Source: Paenibacillus castaneae
GTDB lineage: Bacteria; Bacillota; Bacilli; Paenibacillales; Paenibacillaceae
Direction: 5' to 3'
Assembly (NCBI RefSeq): GCF_002884445.1
Contig: NZ_KZ614144.1
Location: 4,694,094-4,758,093 of the forward strand
Length of the DNA stretch: 64,000 nucleotides
The notes beneath the pieces were generated by a model, which made no database searches, was not told the DNA's origin, and saw only the letters and a list, made by a program, of their open reading frames with translations. Made by a program: the position numbers and the translations under genes. This document shows positions 8,418-15,492 of the stretch, piece by piece (position 1 is the stretch's first letter; every line of letters starts with the position of its first letter).

Positions 8418-9392
8418 TTATCCCCCAATTTCAGCAAGAATGCGGTCAGCACCGCGTGCAATCAGTGCAGCCGCAACATCGCGTCCCAGCTGCTCAGGAT
8501 CTGTTCCCCGCATAACTTCCTTCAGCATAGTTGACCCGTCTGGCGAGCCGACCATTCCTGTCAAAACAAGCTGGCGCTGCTCTTGCCGCTCGCCCTCCTG
8601 CTTATCTTCAAGCACGCAGTAAGCTCCAATCGGTACCTGGCACCCGCCATTCAATGCACCTAAGAAGCTCCGCTCTGCGCGAACCGTAATTTCAGTATCC
8701 GTATCATTGAATAAGTCCAGCAATTCCCGAATCTGCTCATCATTCTCACGGCATTCAATTCCAAGCGCTCCTTGACCGACAGCTGGAAGGCATACATCGA
8801 CGGAAACAGTTGACGAAATACGGTCCTGCCATCCCATCCTTGTAAGCCCTGCCGCGGCAAGCACTACTGCATCAAAGCCTTCCGTCTCGAGCTTGCGAAT
8901 CCGCGAATCGATATTGCCGCGAATCGATTCCAGCTGAAGATCAGGTCTTGCATGCTTCAGCTGACAGGAGCGGCGAAGGCTGCTTGTACCTACACGCGCG
9001 CCAATGGGAAGGTCAGCCAAGCTGCTTCCTTCACGCATGACTAAACAATCTCTTGGATCGACCCGTTTAGGTATGGCACCGTTCATTAAGCCTTCCGGCA
9101 GATCAAAGGGCATATCCTTCATACTGTGAACAGCCAAATCGATAACGCCGTCTATAAGCGCCTGCTCGATTTCCTTGACGAACAAACCTTTCCCGCCTAC
9201 CTTGGACAACGTAACATCGAGTATGCGGTCACCCTTGGTTACAATTTTTTTCACTTCAAACGTATAATCAAAGCCATGCTTCTCACTTATACGCTTCAGC
9301 TCATCAATTACCTGTCCGGTCTGCGTCAACGCCAATGCGCTTTGCCTAGTTCCTACCACGATTACTCGTTGTCCATTATGTACCGTTGCCAT
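8418..9392 (-). CDS. hemC: porphobilinogen deaminase (hydroxymethylbilane synthase)
   Basis: Polymerises four porphobilinogens to hydroxymethylbilane. Visible features: the N-terminal RQSALALTQTGQV segment, the Arg-rich binding motif around RVGTSSLRRSCQLKHARPD, and the cofactor-binding cysteine in NGGCQVPIGAY that carries the dipyrromethane primer. 324 aa is slightly longer than the usual ~310. It overlaps the end of sirC by 17 bases upstream and abuts the cobA/hemD fusion downstream, so it is translated within the hem operon. Confidence 0.97.
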   Translation of the reverse strand: MATVHNGQRVIVVGTRQSALALTQTGQVIDELKRISEKHGFDYTFEVKKIVTKGDRILDVTLSKVGGKGLFVKEIEQALIDGVIDLAVHSMKDMPFDLPEGLMNGAIPKRVDPRDCLVMREGSSLADLPIGARVGTSSLRRSCQLKHARPDLQLESIRGNIDSRIRKLETEGFDAVVLAAAGLTRMGWQDRISSTVSVDVCLPAVGQGALGIECRENDEQIRELLDLFNDTDTEITVRAERSFLGALNGGCQVPIGAYCVLEDKQEGERQEQRQLVLTGMVGSPDGSTMLKEVMRGTDPEQLGRDVAAALIARGADRILAEIGG

Positions 9393-10035
9393 TAAAATAT
9401 CCCCTATCTATACGATGCATCAGGCTTTGCAGCCATTCATCGATGTCGAAGTTTTTTCGAGTAAGCTGAACAGACTCCTCAGCCGCAAGCTTTAGAATCA
9501 TTTGCCGCTCTTGCTCATCTAATACCCTTATCATTACGCGCTCACGCAATTTCCGCAAGCGAGCGGTTATTTCTTCATAGCGATGACCATACTGCTCTTC
9601 GAGCTCCAGCTTGATCTGTTTCGATAGTGCAGGACTAGCTCCGGAAGCGGTAACGGCCAGCAGCAAATCGCCTCGGCGCACAACAGAAGGAGAAATAAAG
9701 CTGCTTAATCCCGGCTCATCTGAAGCATTAACAAGTGTACCGAAACGGCAGGCATCCTCAGCAATAGCCGCATTAACTTCTCTATCATTCGTAGCCGCAA
9801 ATATAAGCCACGCCTCGCGTGCGTCCGCTTCCTTATATTCGCGCCTCTCAATCCGAATTTTTCCTTGCTCCGCCAACTGTTCCAGCTTCGAAGTGAATGA
9901 AGGACTTATGACTACAAGGTCATCTGCTCCTGCCTCAAGCAAGCCAAGCAGCTTTCGCTCGGCGATGTTCCCGCCCCCAACAACCACGCATCGTTTACCG
10001 TGAAGCTGCAAGGCAACCGGGTAATAGCCATTCAT
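9376..10035 (-). CDS. sirC: precorrin-2 dehydrogenase (siroheme synthase N-terminal domain type)
   Basis: NAD-dependent dehydrogenase converting precorrin-2 to sirohydrochlorin. The Rossmann motif VVVGGGNIAERKL is near residue 18; AATNDREVN, NASDEPGLSSFISPSVVRRG and VTASGASPALSKQIK are the family's central motifs. 219 aa matches stand-alone SirC/YlnF/Met8-like proteins lacking the methylase half found in CysG. ATG 10035 is chosen because AGAGGTG lies about six bases upstream; an in-frame GTG at 10044 overlaps that site. No sirohydrochlorin ferrochelatase is in this window. Confidence 0.92.
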   Translation of the reverse strand: MNGYYPVALQLHGKRCVVVGGGNIAERKLLGLLEAGADDLVVISPSFTSKLEQLAEQGKIRIERREYKEADAREAWLIFAATNDREVNAAIAEDACRFGTLVNASDEPGLSSFISPSVVRRGDLLLAVTASGASPALSKQIKLELEEQYGHRYEEITARLRKLRERVMIRVLDEQERQMILKLAAEESVQLTRKNFDIDEWLQSLMHRIDRGYFNGNGT

Positions 10036-10071
10036 TTCCTTCACCTCTTTCTATTTGGCCTTATTCGTCCT

Positions 10072-10890
10072 CTAATGAAAGGAAGAATAATAATTAGCTA
10101 ATAAATTCAATACCAGCACTCCAAAAGAAAGCATATAGAGCTTCGCGAGCTGCAATCCCGGACGCTTCAGCATTGCTCGTTGATAAACATAAATGATGTA
10201 CATAATTAAGGTAGCTGTGGAAGTAAGCACTTTCCAATCCAGCAGCAGCGCTGTGCGGCCTTCAACAAGAAGGGAAGTGACTGCGATTGCGAGAGACATG
10301 GCTAATAGGGGCACTCCGATAATGACAGCCCGATCGCCATATCGTTCAATCATATCCAGACTAGGCAGTCTGCGCATGAAATTGGACCACCGTTTTCGCT
10401 TCAATTGATTATGAAGAAATAAGTACATTCCTGCAAACAATGCCCCTATAGTAAGTGCTGCATAAGAGCATAGAGCGAGACTGATATGAATATACAATAG
10501 CTCCCGTGTCGTTTTCCAAACGACCAAAGACGCTCCATTGCCTTGATTGCTATATAAATTAAGCGCTAACACCGCAAATCCAATAATATTGACAAAAAAC
10601 ACGATAAAATCTATTTTGAAAAACCGGCTTATGACTAAGGATATGGTAACCATTAGCCAAGCGAAGCCCAGCCAATACTCGAATTTGGTTATGGATGTCA
10701 TCTGCAAATGAGACAAGATTCGTGTTATCAAATAGCCAGTATGTAACACCCAAACAAAAATAAGCAGCCCTGTACCCATCCGTTTCGCTCTCTGACTTGC
10801 ATTCATGAAGTCAGAGAAATAAAACAGTAGGCTCAGGGCGTAAATATAAAGTATTGCATCATATAACCAGTACCAGTTTTGCATCGCCAT
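10072..10890 (-). CDS. hemX: HemX-family integral membrane protein (CcsA-like)
   Basis: Polytopic membrane protein with about eight hydrophobic helices across 272 aa, belonging to the HemX / cytochrome c assembly (CcsA) family. In B. subtilis HemX lowers the amount of HemA protein; a similar role is inferred from position directly after hemA. Trp- and aromatic-rich segments (FVWVLHTGYLITRIL; YIHISLALCSYAALTIGALFAGMYLFLH) match the family. ATG 10890 follows GGAGG. Confidence 0.87.
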   Translation of the reverse strand: MAMQNWYWLYDAILYIYALSLLFYFSDFMNASQRAKRMGTGLLIFVWVLHTGYLITRILSHLQMTSITKFEYWLGFAWLMVTISLVISRFFKIDFIVFFVNIIGFAVLALNLYSNQGNGASLVVWKTTRELLYIHISLALCSYAALTIGALFAGMYLFLHNQLKRKRWSNFMRRLPSLDMIERYGDRAVIIGVPLLAMSLAIAVTSLLVEGRTALLLDWKVLTSTATLIMYIIYVYQRAMLKRPGLQLAKLYMLSFGVLVLNLLANYYSSFH

Positions 10891-10911
10891 AGTTCCTCCA
10901 CATTGCGGCCC

Positions 10912-12294
10912 TTATCTTGTAATAGGTGTTAGCACCACCGCAGCTGCATGGGATTGAACGGTTTTCTTTTGGGCTGCAACGGCAGTTTCTGTTGCCGCTT
11001 CAAGCTCTGCTTGACGCGTTTTAGCTAGCTCATCCTCCAGCGCAAACAATTTAACGAACATATTCATCGCATCGTCAGCCCGTTTCTCACCAGCCATCTC
11101 CTTGATCCGCAAAATCGGATCCTGCATCATTTGGTTCACTATGCTTTTCGTTAGCTTTCGAATGACCTTGAGCTCATGTTCTTCAAGATTAGGAAGCTTA
11201 TTCGTTAAGCTGTTCATCGTTTCCTCATGCACATCCGCCGCTTTCGTTTGCAAAGCTCTAATAAGAGGAACCACGCCTAATGTCTTGTACCACTGCTCAA
11301 ACAAGTCAATCTCTTCGCTAATCATGGCTTCGATCTTGGCAGCCTCCAGCCGGCGATGCTCTAGATTGCTCTCCACAATCCCCTCTAGATCATCAATATC
11401 ATATAAGAATACGTTATCGACCGCAGCAATGGAAGGTTCCAAGTCACGAGGAACAGCGATGTCAATCATGAACAAAGGCTTTGCTTTGCGGCGCTGCATA
11501 GCTGCGGCAACCTGCTCGCGTTTCAGCACGTAACCATCTGAACCTGTTGAACTGATAATGATGTCTGCCTCGTGCAGCTTCTCTGCCGCCTCTTCCATCG
11601 ACCACGCTTCGCCGTTAAACTTATCCGCCAGCTTGGCAGCTCGTTCATAGGTCCGATTCACCACTATAACCCGTTCAGCGCCATTTGAGTACAAGTGCTT
11701 CGCGGTCAGCTCGCTTGTTTCACCTGCGCCGATCACCATAACCGTTTTTTTATTGAATTGTCCAAAAATGCGCTTCCCGAGCTCAACCGCAGCGTAGCTG
11801 ACCGAAACCGCAGACTCTCCGATGGAAGTTTCTGTATGAGCTCTCTTCGCCATGGTCAAGGCTTGCTTGAACAGCATATTGAACACGGTTCCTGTTGTTT
11901 TCTGCTGCTGTGCCAGCAAAAAGGCATTTTTAACTTGTCCCAAAATTTGTGTTTCGCCGATGACCATCGAATCAAGTCCGCTGGTGACTTGAAACAAATG
12001 ATCAATCGCTTTCTCATCCTCATACATATATAAATGATTCGTAAATTGTTGTCTAGGCAGCTTGAACCATTTCTCCATAAAGCTGCGAAGGTAATGCCCG
12101 CATAAATGATGTCTATCTACAACTGCATATAGCTCCGTACGATTGCAGGTCGCTACTATGACACATTCCATTATGCTTTGTGTCTGTACGAGCTGTTTCA
12201 GCGCTTCTGGTAAATCCCGTTCGGCGAACGCAAATTGTTCTCTTACTTCTACTGGAGCCGTTCGATAATTCAAACCTACTGAAATAATGTGCAT
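10912..12294 (-). CDS. hemA: glutamyl-tRNA reductase
   Basis: NADPH enzyme reducing glutamyl-tRNA(Glu) to glutamate-1-semialdehyde, the first committed tetrapyrrole step. Catalytic cysteine in ATCNRTELYAV near residue 50; the substrate segment GLDSMVIGETQILGQVK; the NADPH fold VIGAGETSELTAKHL; C-terminal dimerisation helix. 460 aa is normal. First gene of a minus-strand operon ending at hemL or the pseudouridine synthase gene. An AGGAGG site lies upstream of the ATG. Confidence 0.97.
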   Translation of the reverse strand: MHIISVGLNYRTAPVEVREQFAFAERDLPEALKQLVQTQSIMECVIVATCNRTELYAVVDRHHLCGHYLRSFMEKWFKLPRQQFTNHLYMYEDEKAIDHLFQVTSGLDSMVIGETQILGQVKNAFLLAQQQKTTGTVFNMLFKQALTMAKRAHTETSIGESAVSVSYAAVELGKRIFGQFNKKTVMVIGAGETSELTAKHLYSNGAERVIVVNRTYERAAKLADKFNGEAWSMEEAAEKLHEADIIISSTGSDGYVLKREQVAAAMQRRKAKPLFMIDIAVPRDLEPSIAAVDNVFLYDIDDLEGIVESNLEHRRLEAAKIEAMISEEIDLFEQWYKTLGVVPLIRALQTKAADVHEETMNSLTNKLPNLEEHELKVIRKLTKSIVNQMMQDPILRIKEMAGEKRADDAMNMFVKLFALEDELAKTRQAELEAATETAVAAQKKTVQSHAAAVVLTPITR

Positions 12295-12347
12295 GCGCGG
12301 TCACCTGCCTCCTTTTCTAGTATGTTTCTGCTACTTTGTCAACGATA

Positions 12348-12353
12348 AGTATA
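12348..12353 (-). promoter_or_regulatory. candidate extended -10 promoter of the hem operon
   Basis: On the minus strand TGCTATACT gives a TATACT -10 box with the TG extension, about 55 bases before the hemA start. No good -35 hexamer is seen at 16-18 bases, so this rests on the -10 alone. Confidence 0.4.
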
Positions 12354-12437
12354 GCATAGTTCGACATTCAGATAATGTTCATTTATGAATAATGTTTGAA
12401 AAATACATACTCATTATTCCCCATTTAAGCAAAGAAA

Positions 12438-12462
12438 TAACCATGGATAACATCCATGGTTA
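12438..12462 (-). terminator. hairpin downstream of speD
   Basis: A perfect 11-bp inverted repeat (TAACCATGGAT / ATCCATGGTTA) with a 3-base loop, 31 bases after the speD stop. On the minus strand it is followed by TTTCTTT, a modest U-tract, so it probably acts as an intrinsic terminator. Confidence 0.65.
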
Positions 12463-12492
12463 CTTCACTATGACGAATTCAATTTAAAGCTC

Positions 12493-12891
12493 TTAAACGA
12501 GCTCGGTTTGTTTCATTTTTGGCTCTTCTACTTGCAATTCGCCCATTCCGCGTACAAGCTTCTTCGCATAAGTTGCTTTTGGCTTCAGCACAGCGAGCAT
12601 GTAATCGATCGCAAGCTGAGGATCAACAGTTTCACCGCAGGTATAACAGTCTAGTGCGGCAAAGCCTCTCTCTGGATACGTATGAATCGAGAGGTGACTC
12701 TCCGACAACAGCACGAGCACAGTTGCGCCTTGAGGATCGAATTGTTTCGCTTGAACCGACATTACGGTAGCACCACATGCCTCAGCAGCCTCTACCATGT
12801 GTGATTGCAAAAATTCAGCGCTGTTCAGTAGATCAAAGTCTACACCCCAAGTATCAACAGCAACGTGTCTTCCGAAAGTTGAGTATTCCAT
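12493..12891 (-). CDS. speD: S-adenosylmethionine decarboxylase proenzyme
   Basis: Pyruvoyl enzyme making decarboxylated SAM, the aminopropyl donor for spermidine. 132 aa, the small prokaryotic type. The self-processing site is Glu64-Ser65 in LLSESHLSIHTYPE (cleavage turns Ser65 into pyruvoyl); His70 and Cys85 (in CYTCGE) are the expected processing and catalytic residues. Monocistronic between two hairpins, with its own TTGACA promoter and a ~120-nt leader that can fold into a compact structure, reported separately. Confidence 0.95.
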   Translation of the reverse strand: MEYSTFGRHVAVDTWGVDFDLLNSAEFLQSHMVEAAEACGATVMSVQAKQFDPQGATVLVLLSESHLSIHTYPERGFAALDCYTCGETVDPQLAIDYMLAVLKPKATYAKKLVRGMGELQVEEPKMKQTELV

Positions 12892-13010
12892 CTTTCGGTT
12901 CCCCCTTCCTAGGAATAAAATGTTTGAAAAATTTCATCCGCTAGGACCTACGTCATTCACTTCTCGAGGGATAAATCTCTCGCAACATAACTATGTCCTG
13001 AGTGAATCCT
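12892..13010 (-). promoter_or_regulatory. structured 5' leader of speD (possible pseudoknot)
   Basis: Reading the minus strand, ATTCACT (13001-13007) pairs with AGTGAAT (12955-12961). Inside it CGAGAG (12977-12982) faces CCCTCG (12964-12969). A loop segment AGGAC (12995-12999) is complementary to GTCCT (12943-12947) downstream, which would close an H-type pseudoknot. The ribosome binding region follows within ~50 bases. I do not recognise it as a known riboswitch class. Confidence 0.4.
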
Positions 13011-13015
13011 GGTTC

Positions 13016-13043
13016 CTATTATTGTTTTCATGAATCATGTCAA
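13016..13043 (-). promoter_or_regulatory. sigma-A-type promoter of speD
   Basis: Minus-strand TTGACA (13038-13043), 16-base spacer, TAATAG (13016-13021). The -35 is perfect, the -10 moderate. Start of transcription would be near 13010, giving a leader of about 120 bases. The rest of the gap up to 13206 shows nothing further. Confidence 0.6.
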
Positions 13044-13206
13044 CGAGAATAAAAATAACATCTATCCGAGATAAATGCAATAGTTTTTTTGAAATATAAG
13101 TAAACATAAGCCTCTTTCTTTATTTTTGCTTACTTTACAGACATTTCAGCTGCTGCCCCGTTCTCAATGTATGACAAATAAGCTTATCCCGTCACAGTCC
13201 ATCCTC

Positions 13207-13875
13207 TTATCCTGCCATATTATTTTTTGCATCCTGAGGGCTGAATACCGAAATGTGATCGACCTTGCCGCTCGATTGCGGAATGATAAATTTCAATTCA
13301 TACGTATCGTTAACTTTGTACGTATAGATGTCATCCTTGCCGTTAACCGATTCTTCGTCTGCTTTACCAAGCGCAGACTTAATATCCTTCAATGTAATTT
13401 TGTGAAGCTTGCTTGAATACGATCTGACATCAAAAACCTTCATCCCTTTGTTGTAGCCAAAAGTAATGCCTTTATTTTTATATTCGGCATAGATGCCTTT
13501 GCCGGCAGCCTCATTCGTATCAGCCTTGCCCCATTTTTTCTCAATTTCATCAAAAAGCGCTACAGATGCGGCATAACTGCAATCTGGCACCTTACCTTCT
13601 TTAGCTAGTTCAAATAGGGAACCGACCGTTAATCCCACATCAGAGGGCTTGTCGGTTTGCTTATCATCCGTATTCGTTGCAGGCTCGTTAGTAGGCGCTG
13701 CGGTTGGTTGTGCTGAGGGTTCTACGCTAGGCTCTGTCACAGGCGCATCCGTAATGACAGGCGGGGTTCCTGTGATATCCGCATCATTATTACTGCCGCT
13801 GCATGCTGTTAAAGATAAGGAAAGGGCGAAAGAGATCCCTACAGCAAATTGTTTGAATCGTTTGGTTTGGTTCAT
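13207..13875 (-). CDS. DUF4309 (YjgB-like) lipoprotein
   Basis: Probable secreted lipoprotein of unknown function. The signal peptide ends in a lipobox SLTAC with Cys25 as the lipidation residue. Residues ~30-80 are a Pro/Thr/Glu-rich linker, and ~85-222 form the DUF4309 domain (VGSLFELAKEGKVPDCSYA; HKITLKDIKSALGKADE; YELKFIIP), as in B. subtilis YjgB. ATG 13875 follows an AGGAG site. Stands alone between speD and the next gene; no terminator is evident. Confidence 0.82.
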   Translation of the reverse strand: MNQTKRFKQFAVGISFALSLSLTACSGSNNDADITGTPPVITDAPVTEPSVEPSAQPTAAPTNEPATNTDDKQTDKPSDVGLTVGSLFELAKEGKVPDCSYAASVALFDEIEKKWGKADTNEAAGKGIYAEYKNKGITFGYNKGMKVFDVRSYSSKLHKITLKDIKSALGKADEESVNGKDDIYTYKVNDTYELKFIIPQSSGKVDHISVFSPQDAKNNMAG

Positions 13876-13990
13876 TGAGCAACACTCCTGTTCTTTTTCT
13901 AAGATGTCTCTTCTGAGGCTCCTACATATACTACTTAGTCATTAACTTCTTAAAGCTTAAATATGTTGCAGTAATAAAAAAGATTGAACA

Positions 13991-14020
13991 AAAAAAGAGA
14001 AGCCGCAGCAGCAGCTTCTC
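13991..14020 (-). terminator. intrinsic terminator
   Basis: Minus-strand stem GAGAAGC...GCTTCTC followed directly by TTTTTTTG, 20 bases after the stop of the 14040-14630 gene. Confidence 0.85.
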
Positions 14021-14039
14021 GATTACAATATTTCTTCAT

Positions 14040-14630
14040 TTAGGCTTCTAGAACAAACAGTTTATGTGTTAAATTCGCTAAGCGCTCATCAATTATTCTA
14101 ATTTCCTCACCCGTTCTCGCTTGGTTGCGAAGGTCAAGAAGTTCGTTAACTGCACTGTTGATCAGACCGATCTCTCGTTCAATCAGTCGACTGCGGAACA
14201 CACGCTCCAGCTGGCCCAGCGTATCCTTAAATTCAAATACGACACGGTCGCCTGTTTTGGAGCTTTCAACAATTTTCAGAACGGAGCCGTTCTTATAATG
14301 ATAGATCATCGTATAATGACTGTAAATTCGGTTGACGATCGCGTTGCCTCGGAAAGCAGAAACGGCTTTGCGCATTGCATTGGTCAGCCTTGGCCCAACA
14401 ATACGGCAAGAAAGTTCACATACATAATAAGCTTGTTGACGTTCAAAGGTCAGTCGGACTTCTTCCCTCCCTGCTACATCTTCGAGAACGAGCTCCTGGT
14501 TTCCATTGTCTAGCACTAATACTTGAAGGCGCAATTGCTGCTCTTCAATTAGTCGGATAAACTCAGCCATCTCTTCATTCGTCAATTGCAGTTTGGCATT
14601 TACATACTCTGTGGCTAGCCGCTTAGCCAT
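14040..14630 (-). CDS. uncharacterised protein, about 196 aa
   Basis: I do not recognise a named family with confidence. The protein has no signal peptide or membrane segment. It has mixed charged/hydrophobic character, a middle part rich in Arg/Tyr (RIVGPRLTNAMRKAVSAF; NRIYSHYTMIYHYKNGSVLKI) and a helical, coiled-coil-prone C-terminus (ERVFRSRLIEREIGLINSAVNELLDL). The ATG at 14630 (MAKRLATEYV) is preceded by GAGGAG at six bases; the frame opens further to 14660 without a site. It sits upstream of its own terminator and ~250 bases from engB, so it looks monocistronic. The 220 bases above it show no recognisable feature. Confidence 0.7.
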   Translation of the reverse strand: MAKRLATEYVNAKLQLTNEEMAEFIRLIEEQQLRLQVLVLDNGNQELVLEDVAGREEVRLTFERQQAYYVCELSCRIVGPRLTNAMRKAVSAFRGNAIVNRIYSHYTMIYHYKNGSVLKIVESSKTGDRVVFEFKDTLGQLERVFRSRLIEREIGLINSAVNELLDLRNQARTGEEIRIIDERLANLTHKLFVLEA

Positions 14631-14881
14631 AAAAATCTCCTCAATTCTTTGAACTTGCACGCTTAGGTTTAAGATAACCGCGAAACGTTGAGATGAAACG
14701 AATAAAGAAACATCTCTTTACGTTTTGCTTAAGTATATTATACGTGATCTGAACATTTTATTCCTGTCGTCCGTTCCCGATATTCTCGCATATTCCACAA
14801 AATAACGGAGGAATTCACGAGGAAAGCCGACTTTTTCACTGTATCCTCTGCTTTATATAAGAACTTACAGCACTTGCTACC

Positions 14882-15469
14882 TTATGTAGCAATCGCTTCC
14901 GAAATGACAGACCAAAGCTCTTCACGGCCCATACCGGTTTCGGATGAGAATAATACGATGGAATCACGCGGATCGGCTTCAAGCGTTGTTTTAATCATCT
15001 TGATGTGTTTGTCCCATTTGGACCTCGGAATTTTATCCGCTTTCGTCATTACAATGCAGGTCGGGATCTCATAATGCTTCAGCCACTTATACATGAGCTG
15101 ATCCTGCTGTGAAGGCTCATGCCGAATGTCAATAACGAGCAGCTGCAGCTTCAAAGGCTCACGATCGCGAATATATCGCTCAATCATTTCGCCGAACTGC
15201 TCGCGCTGCGTCTTCGATACTTTCGCATAGCCGTAGCCCGGAAAATCAACGAAGTATACGATATCATTCACTCGATAATAATTAAGCTGCTGCGTCTTGC
15301 CTGGCTGCGAGCTTGTTCTAGCTAGGTTTTTGCGTAAAATCATTTTATTAATTAACGATGATTTCCCGACATTCGAACGCCCTGCCAGAGCTATTTCTGG
15401 CAAGGCGTCTTCTGGATATTGGTGAGGCTTTACAGCGCTGATGACAAATTCTGCTTGTGTTATTTTCAT
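14882..15469 (-). CDS. engB: ribosome biogenesis GTP-binding protein YsxC/EngB
   Basis: Essential-type GTPase of the TRAFAC EngB family acting in 50S subunit assembly. G1 GRSNVGKSSLINK near residue 30, G3 DFPGYGYA, G4 TKAD, and the TSSQPGKTQ switch region are all visible. 195 aa is the usual size. Begins 24 bases after the lonA stop, so it is probably co-transcribed with lonA, as in Bacillus (lonA-ysxC). Confidence 0.96.
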   Translation of the reverse strand: MKITQAEFVISAVKPHQYPEDALPEIALAGRSNVGKSSLINKMILRKNLARTSSQPGKTQQLNYYRVNDIVYFVDFPGYGYAKVSKTQREQFGEMIERYIRDREPLKLQLLVIDIRHEPSQQDQLMYKWLKHYEIPTCIVMTKADKIPRSKWDKHIKMIKTTLEADPRDSIVLFSSETGMGREELWSVISEAIAT

Positions 15470-15492
15470 AAAATCGATGTACCTGCCTTCTT

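Noticed and set aside
8414..8461. ATG 8461 as start of the cobA/hemD fusion
   Set aside because: The extra residues are encoded inside the end of hemC and lack a ribosome site; the TTG behind GGGGG aligns with the normal KVYLVGAGPGD start.
10193..12033. Plus-strand open frames of 70-140 codons across the hemX and hemA genes
   Set aside because: Shadows of the strongly supported minus-strand genes; low-complexity Ser/Arg-rich translations.
12372..12393. AT-rich imperfect dyad upstream of hemA as a PerR box
   Set aside because: Arms match only with gaps and the sequence does not fit the PerR consensus; B. subtilis hemA is PerR-controlled, but that is not enough to call it.
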